64,000 nt of DNA from Nostoc sp. UHCC 0926. GTDB taxonomy: Bacteria; Cyanobacteriota; Cyanobacteriia; Cyanobacteriales; Nostocaceae. Below are positions 61,241-64,000 of this stretch, piece by piece. The stretch is from contig NZ_CP117768.1 in assembly GCF_028623165.1 (NCBI RefSeq), forward strand, positions 2,914,001 to 2,978,000. The letters run 5' to 3'. The notes beneath the pieces are model-generated. The model saw nothing but the letters and a program-made list of their open reading frames with translations, was not told where the DNA came from and searched no databases. How positions within the stretch are numbered: position 1 is the first letter of the stretch; every line of letters begins with the position of its first letter. The position numbers and the translations under genes were made by a program.

Positions 61241-61601
61241 GTCCTAAAAAAGAAAGTCGGGGATCAAATTGGAGCTAGATTGCAAAATCTAACAAAACGT
61301 CAATTTTAGTAAACTAAGGGTTGCGATTTACAAACTAATTGATAATTTAAATAGTAGGACACCAAACAAAATAAAACCAAACGAATAGGGTCAATGACTT
61401 AGTGTCCCCTTGTCATCAACCCAAGCAAATTTCAGCATATCAAACATTATATTAGTGGCAAAAAGCTTAATGTAGAAGGCAAAGCCAAATCCCAAAGTGG
61501 AAAAACGCAAGAATGCTGAGTTTGTTAGTTTTCAGTCCACCTTAGTTATTAACTTTCAATTAATTAATTAGTTTAACAATTTGAAATCTGTGAACTCGAT
61601 A

Positions 61602-61629
61602 AAACCTGGTCAACCCCGACCAGGTTTTT
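61602..61629 (+). terminator. Orphan intrinsic terminator
   Basis: AAACCTGGTC and GACCAGGTTT form a 10-bp stem around AACCCC, followed by T residues. It has no CDS in the 360 bp before it. Confidence 0.75.
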
Positions 61630-61790
61630 GGTATTTTATTATGATATACTTTTTTAAATACGGTAGGGACTACCGGAATTCATGCTTGAGGAGCTAGTTG
61701 TGAGACTAGGATAACATTAACAAAAGACAGTTAATGTGCCCAAGAAACCTAAAGCCTTTTAGTTAGGGTACTTCACTTATTTTACTTATA

Positions 61791-61822
61791 AAAACAAGCC
61801 CACTGATGTAGACTTGTTTTTT
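61791..61822 (+). terminator. Second orphan terminator-like hairpin
   Basis: AAAACAAG and CTTGTTTT arms around a 14-nt loop with a T-run. Longer loop than usual. No CDS before it. Confidence 0.6.
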
Positions 61823-62041
61823 ACAGTATCAACTCAAATAAGACTGTTCCTCCGTTGGCACAGCCCTAGGCATCCAAACTTCCTTTCTTTCCCGCTGTTG
61901 AGGCGACTGGTATACCAAGAACACTTACCCCTAAGGGGATCGCACCAGAATAATTTGTAGAGTCTGCCTAAGTCCTAAAGAGATCGAACGGCTCCGGGTA
62001 AGTAGAGATTTAGCCAGTAAAACCTCATCCAACCCACGAAA

Positions 62042-62171
62042 AATAAGATTGTGGAAGGCTCAGGGATAAGTAATGGATGTGAATGGTAACATTACCCTGG
62101 TAGCCCAAACACCTACAGTTAATCCTGTGCGTTCTTGGTTATCACTTACCTTTTGTCATGCTTGTGACTAA
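62042..62171 (+). pseudogene. C-terminal remnant of a two-partner-secretion haemagglutinin-like gene
   Basis: One frame reads NKIVEGSG, then, one base shifted and after a TAA, VMDVNGNITLVAQTPTVNPV and 'RSWLSLTFCHACD' with TAA at 62169-62171. The pattern '...VEAQGWVxDxNGNxTLVAQ.PT' is how cyanobacterial filamentous-haemagglutinin-type exoproteins end, a gene class often found next to CHAT/TPR genes. The call is from memory and the fragment short. It overlaps the first codons of the CHAT/TPR gene by 14 bp. Confidence 0.45.
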
Positions 62172-64000
62172 ACCAACTACGATTTTTGGCGCGAATTCTG
62201 TAAAAGTTAAAAGGCAAAAGCAGCCAGGGTGTTGGGAGAAGACCACGCTAGCTCACTTTTTACGTTTGCCTTTGTACTTCCTAATAGCTTTGCTATGCAT
62301 CCTTGGTTCACCCGTACTGGCAAAAGTTCCTGGCTCAATTAATTCCTTATCCCAACTACCAATTAATAGTCTTATGTCGCTGGTTGTGGCCGCTGACCCC
62401 ACCTCACTATTAAAGCAGGGCCAAATTTTATACAATGCTGGAAACTTTACCAAGGCGGTAGAAGTGTTACAACAGGCTGTCCAAGCATCTAAGCAGCAAG
62501 GGGACAGCCTCAGCCTGGCAGTAACACTAAGTAATCTTTCCCTAGCTTACCAGCAACTGGGTGCATGGATTCAGGCACAGCAGGCAATTACAGAGAGCTT
62601 AAATTTGCTCAAAGAACAGGATGAAAACCAAAATCTGCAAAAAATATTTGCCCAATCACTGGATATTCAAGGTCGTCTCCAACTAACAATGGGACAGACC
62701 GAGGAGGCTTTAGAAACTTGGCGGCGGACGGAAAAAATTTTCAGGCAAGCAGATGATCAAAGCGGTGTGGTGCGATCGCTAATCAATCAAGCACAGGCGT
62801 TGCGAAGCCAAGGACTTTACCCTCGGGCTGTCAAAACACTCGAAGAGGTAAGTCAGACGTTAAAATCTCAACCAGACTCTAGAGAAAAGACAGTGAGTTT
62901 GCGATCGCTCGGTGATGCCCTTTTGGTAGTGGGGAATTTGAAAGACTCACACCAGGCGCTAGAAGAAAGTCTGATGATTGCTCAACATCTGCAATCAAGC
63001 ACTGATATTGCGGCAAGTCTGTTCAGTCTGGGAAATCATGCCCGTAAAAAACAAGACAATATACAAGCGATCGCCTATTATCAACGAACAGTCACAGCAT
63101 CTCCTTCACCCCTGACAAAAGTCCAAGCGCAACTTAATCACCTGAGCCTACTCATTGAAGATCAACGATGGGAAGAGGTTCACACTCTCTCACCATTGAT
63201 TGAGTCCCAACTCGATCAACTCCCCCTCAGCCGTGCTAGTATTTACGCTCAAATTAACTATTCACAAAGTATCTTAAAAATCAAGAGTGGTGTGTTACCA
63301 ACATCTAGTCAGAATTACTACTCTGAATTCAGCACAAAAGACTCAGCAGTATTACTCGCAAGGGCCATCCAGCAATCCCGCAGTTTAGGGGACAAGCGAG
63401 CAGAAGCCTATGCTCTGAAAAGTTTAGGCGGTTTGTACGAAGAAACCGGACAGTGGTCAAAAGCGCAAGACCTGACCCTGCAAGGATTAGCTTTGGCACA
63501 GAGCAGCAATGCACCAGAAATTATCTATACCTTGGAGTGGCAGTTAGGTAGATTGCTCCGGGCACAAAAAGATATTAATGGTGCGATTAGGGCATATGAT
63601 CTTGCTGTGGAAACTCTCCAGTCTCTCCGCAGAGATTTAATAGTCAGTAATGTAGTGAATCAAGATGTGCAATTCACCTTCCGGGACAGCGTAGAACCCG
63701 TCTACCGAGAGTCAGTAGAGTTACTGCTGAAATCCCAAAAAGAAAAATCAGATGAAAAAATATTGGAGAAAGCACGAGAGCGGATTGAAGCACTCCAACT
63801 AGCAGAATTGGACAACTTCTTCCAGGAAGCTTGCCTGCAAGGTCAGAGAGTAGCCCTCGATCAAGTGGTAGAAAAAGAAAATGCTACGGCTGCCATCCTC
63901 TATCCGATTATTCTTCAAAAAGAACTCCAGGTAATTGTCAAAATTCCCAAACAACCCCTGCAAAGCTACACTACTCAGATTTCCCGGATAGAAGTAGAGG
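62158..64000 (+). CDS. CHAT-domain TPR protein (N-terminal part, runs off the window)
   Basis: Open from ATG 62158-62160 to the right edge (614 codons, no stop). A signal region 'LYFLIALLCILGSPVLA' follows a basic N-terminus, then TPR repeats ('GQILYNAGNFTKAVEVLQQA', 'TLSNLSLAYQQLGAWIQAQQ', 'LGGLYEETGQWSKAQDLTLQ', 'LEWQLGRLLRAQKDINGAIR'), a coiled segment ('EKSDEKILEKARERIEALQL') and the start of a CHAT protease-like domain ('ENATAAILYPIILQKELQVI'). The His/Cys catalytic pair of CHAT lies outside the window. Many cyanobacteria have such proteins, with secretion-linked or defence-linked roles inferred. The ATG at 62158 lacks a clear ribosome site. Confidence 0.88.
   Translation, partial: MLVTKPTTIFGANSVKVKRQKQPGCWEKTTLAHFLRLPLYFLIALLCILGSPVLAKVPGSINSLSQLPINSLMSLVVAADPTSLLKQGQILYNAGNFTKAVEVLQQAVQASKQQGDSLSLAVTLSNLSLAYQQLGAWIQAQQAITESLNLLKEQDENQNLQKIFAQSLDIQGRLQLTMGQTEEALETWRRTEKIFRQADDQSGVVRSLINQAQALRSQGLYPRAVKTLEEVSQTLKSQPDSREKTVSLRSLGDALLVVGNLKDSHQALEESLMIAQHLQSSTDIAASLFSLGNHARKKQDNIQAIAYYQRTVTASPSPLTKVQAQLNHLSLLIEDQRWEEVHTLSPLIESQLDQLPLSRASIYAQINYSQSILKIKSGVLPTSSQNYYSEFSTKDSAVLLARAIQQSRSLGDKRAEAYALKSLGGLYEETGQWSKAQDLTLQGLALAQSSNAPEIIYTLEWQLGRLLRAQKDINGAIRAYDLAVETLQSLRRDLIVSNVVNQDVQFTFRDSVEPVYRESVELLLKSQKEKSDEKILEKARERIEALQLAELDNFFQEACLQGQRVALDQVVEKENATAAILYPIILQKELQVIVKIPKQPLQSYTTQISRIEVE

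Larger units (their letters stand above)
61241..62041. other. Gene-free region with two orphan terminators
   Basis: 801 bp without an ORF. It holds two strong hairpin terminators (61602-61629 and 61791-61822) with no CDS before them, so a small RNA may end there. Possible inverted repeat ACATTAAC/GTTAATGT near 61712-61735. Confidence 0.5.

Noticed and set aside
62253..63514. Minus-strand ORFs opposite the CHAT/TPR gene
   Set aside because: They are short shadows of an open plus-strand TPR frame.

Overview
The window reads as chromosomal DNA of a filamentous, Nostoc-like cyanobacterium. The evidence is a high density of the octamer GCGATCGC (HIP1), the fdxN-element-type xisH/xisI genes, a KaiB-family protein, a type IV pilus PilT ATPase, several sensor kinases, a CHAT/TPR protein, and very abundant short dispersed repeats of the kind known from Nostocales. 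No tRNA, rRNA or CRISPR array was recognised.

Layout. 1-3.7 kb: tail of an Uma2-like gene, a broken fatty acid desaturase, a sterol-desaturase/SDR fusion and a PIN-domain toxin-antitoxin pair. 3.7-5.9 kb: a minus-strand xisH/xisI neighbourhood with two small unknown genes and a second, decayed xisH copy. 6-22 kb: ahcY, an MscS channel, a large RND pump, an M23 peptidase, a KaiB-like protein, pilT, wecB and a secreted peptidoglycan-binding protein. 22.4-28.1 kb: an aldo/keto reductase, a sulfonate-type binding lipoprotein, an arylsulfotransferase-like protein, a glutathione transferase and a zinc-free alcohol dehydrogenase, suggesting organosulfur or detoxification work. 28.4-31 kb: a B12-dependent ribonucleotide reductase (nrdJ) split by a group I intron exactly at the catalytic Cys-Gly/Glu codons. 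31.4-33.6 kb: an acetyltransferase and a GMC oxidoreductase, followed by a hairpin-repeat array. 34.1-40.6 kb: a higher-GC, probably acquired block (two SnoaL/NTF2-like proteins, aldehyde dehydrogenase, epoxide-hydrolase-like enzyme and a beta-helix protein) with a divergent LysR regulator. 41.4-48 kb: MATE pump, AtzE/AtzG-like amidase pair, small secreted proteins, an IS5-type element itself interrupted by a 209-bp repeat element, and an unknown gene pair. 48-58.3 kb: glutaredoxin-like protein, murE, two cytosolic histidine kinases, a decayed third kinase, an SDR, dnaK and an acetoacetate-decarboxylase-like gene. 58.6-64 kb: an ABC exporter, then a gene graveyard (acetyltransferase cut by a 121-bp MITE, TPR remnant, haemagglutinin tail) leading into a CHAT/TPR gene that runs off the window.

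The unifying theme is repeat-driven remodelling. Short repeats have entered genes (desaturase, alcohol dehydrogenase C-terminus, both kinase linkers, RND pump), entered other repeats, and entered an IS. Several genes are caught part-way through decay. Housekeeping genes (ahcY, wecB, murE, dnaK, pilT) are intact and mostly monocistronic with clear intrinsic terminators. The most striking single structure is the nrdJ intron. The least understood gene groups are the xisH-xisI-plus-two operon and the pair at 46.8-47.9 kb.
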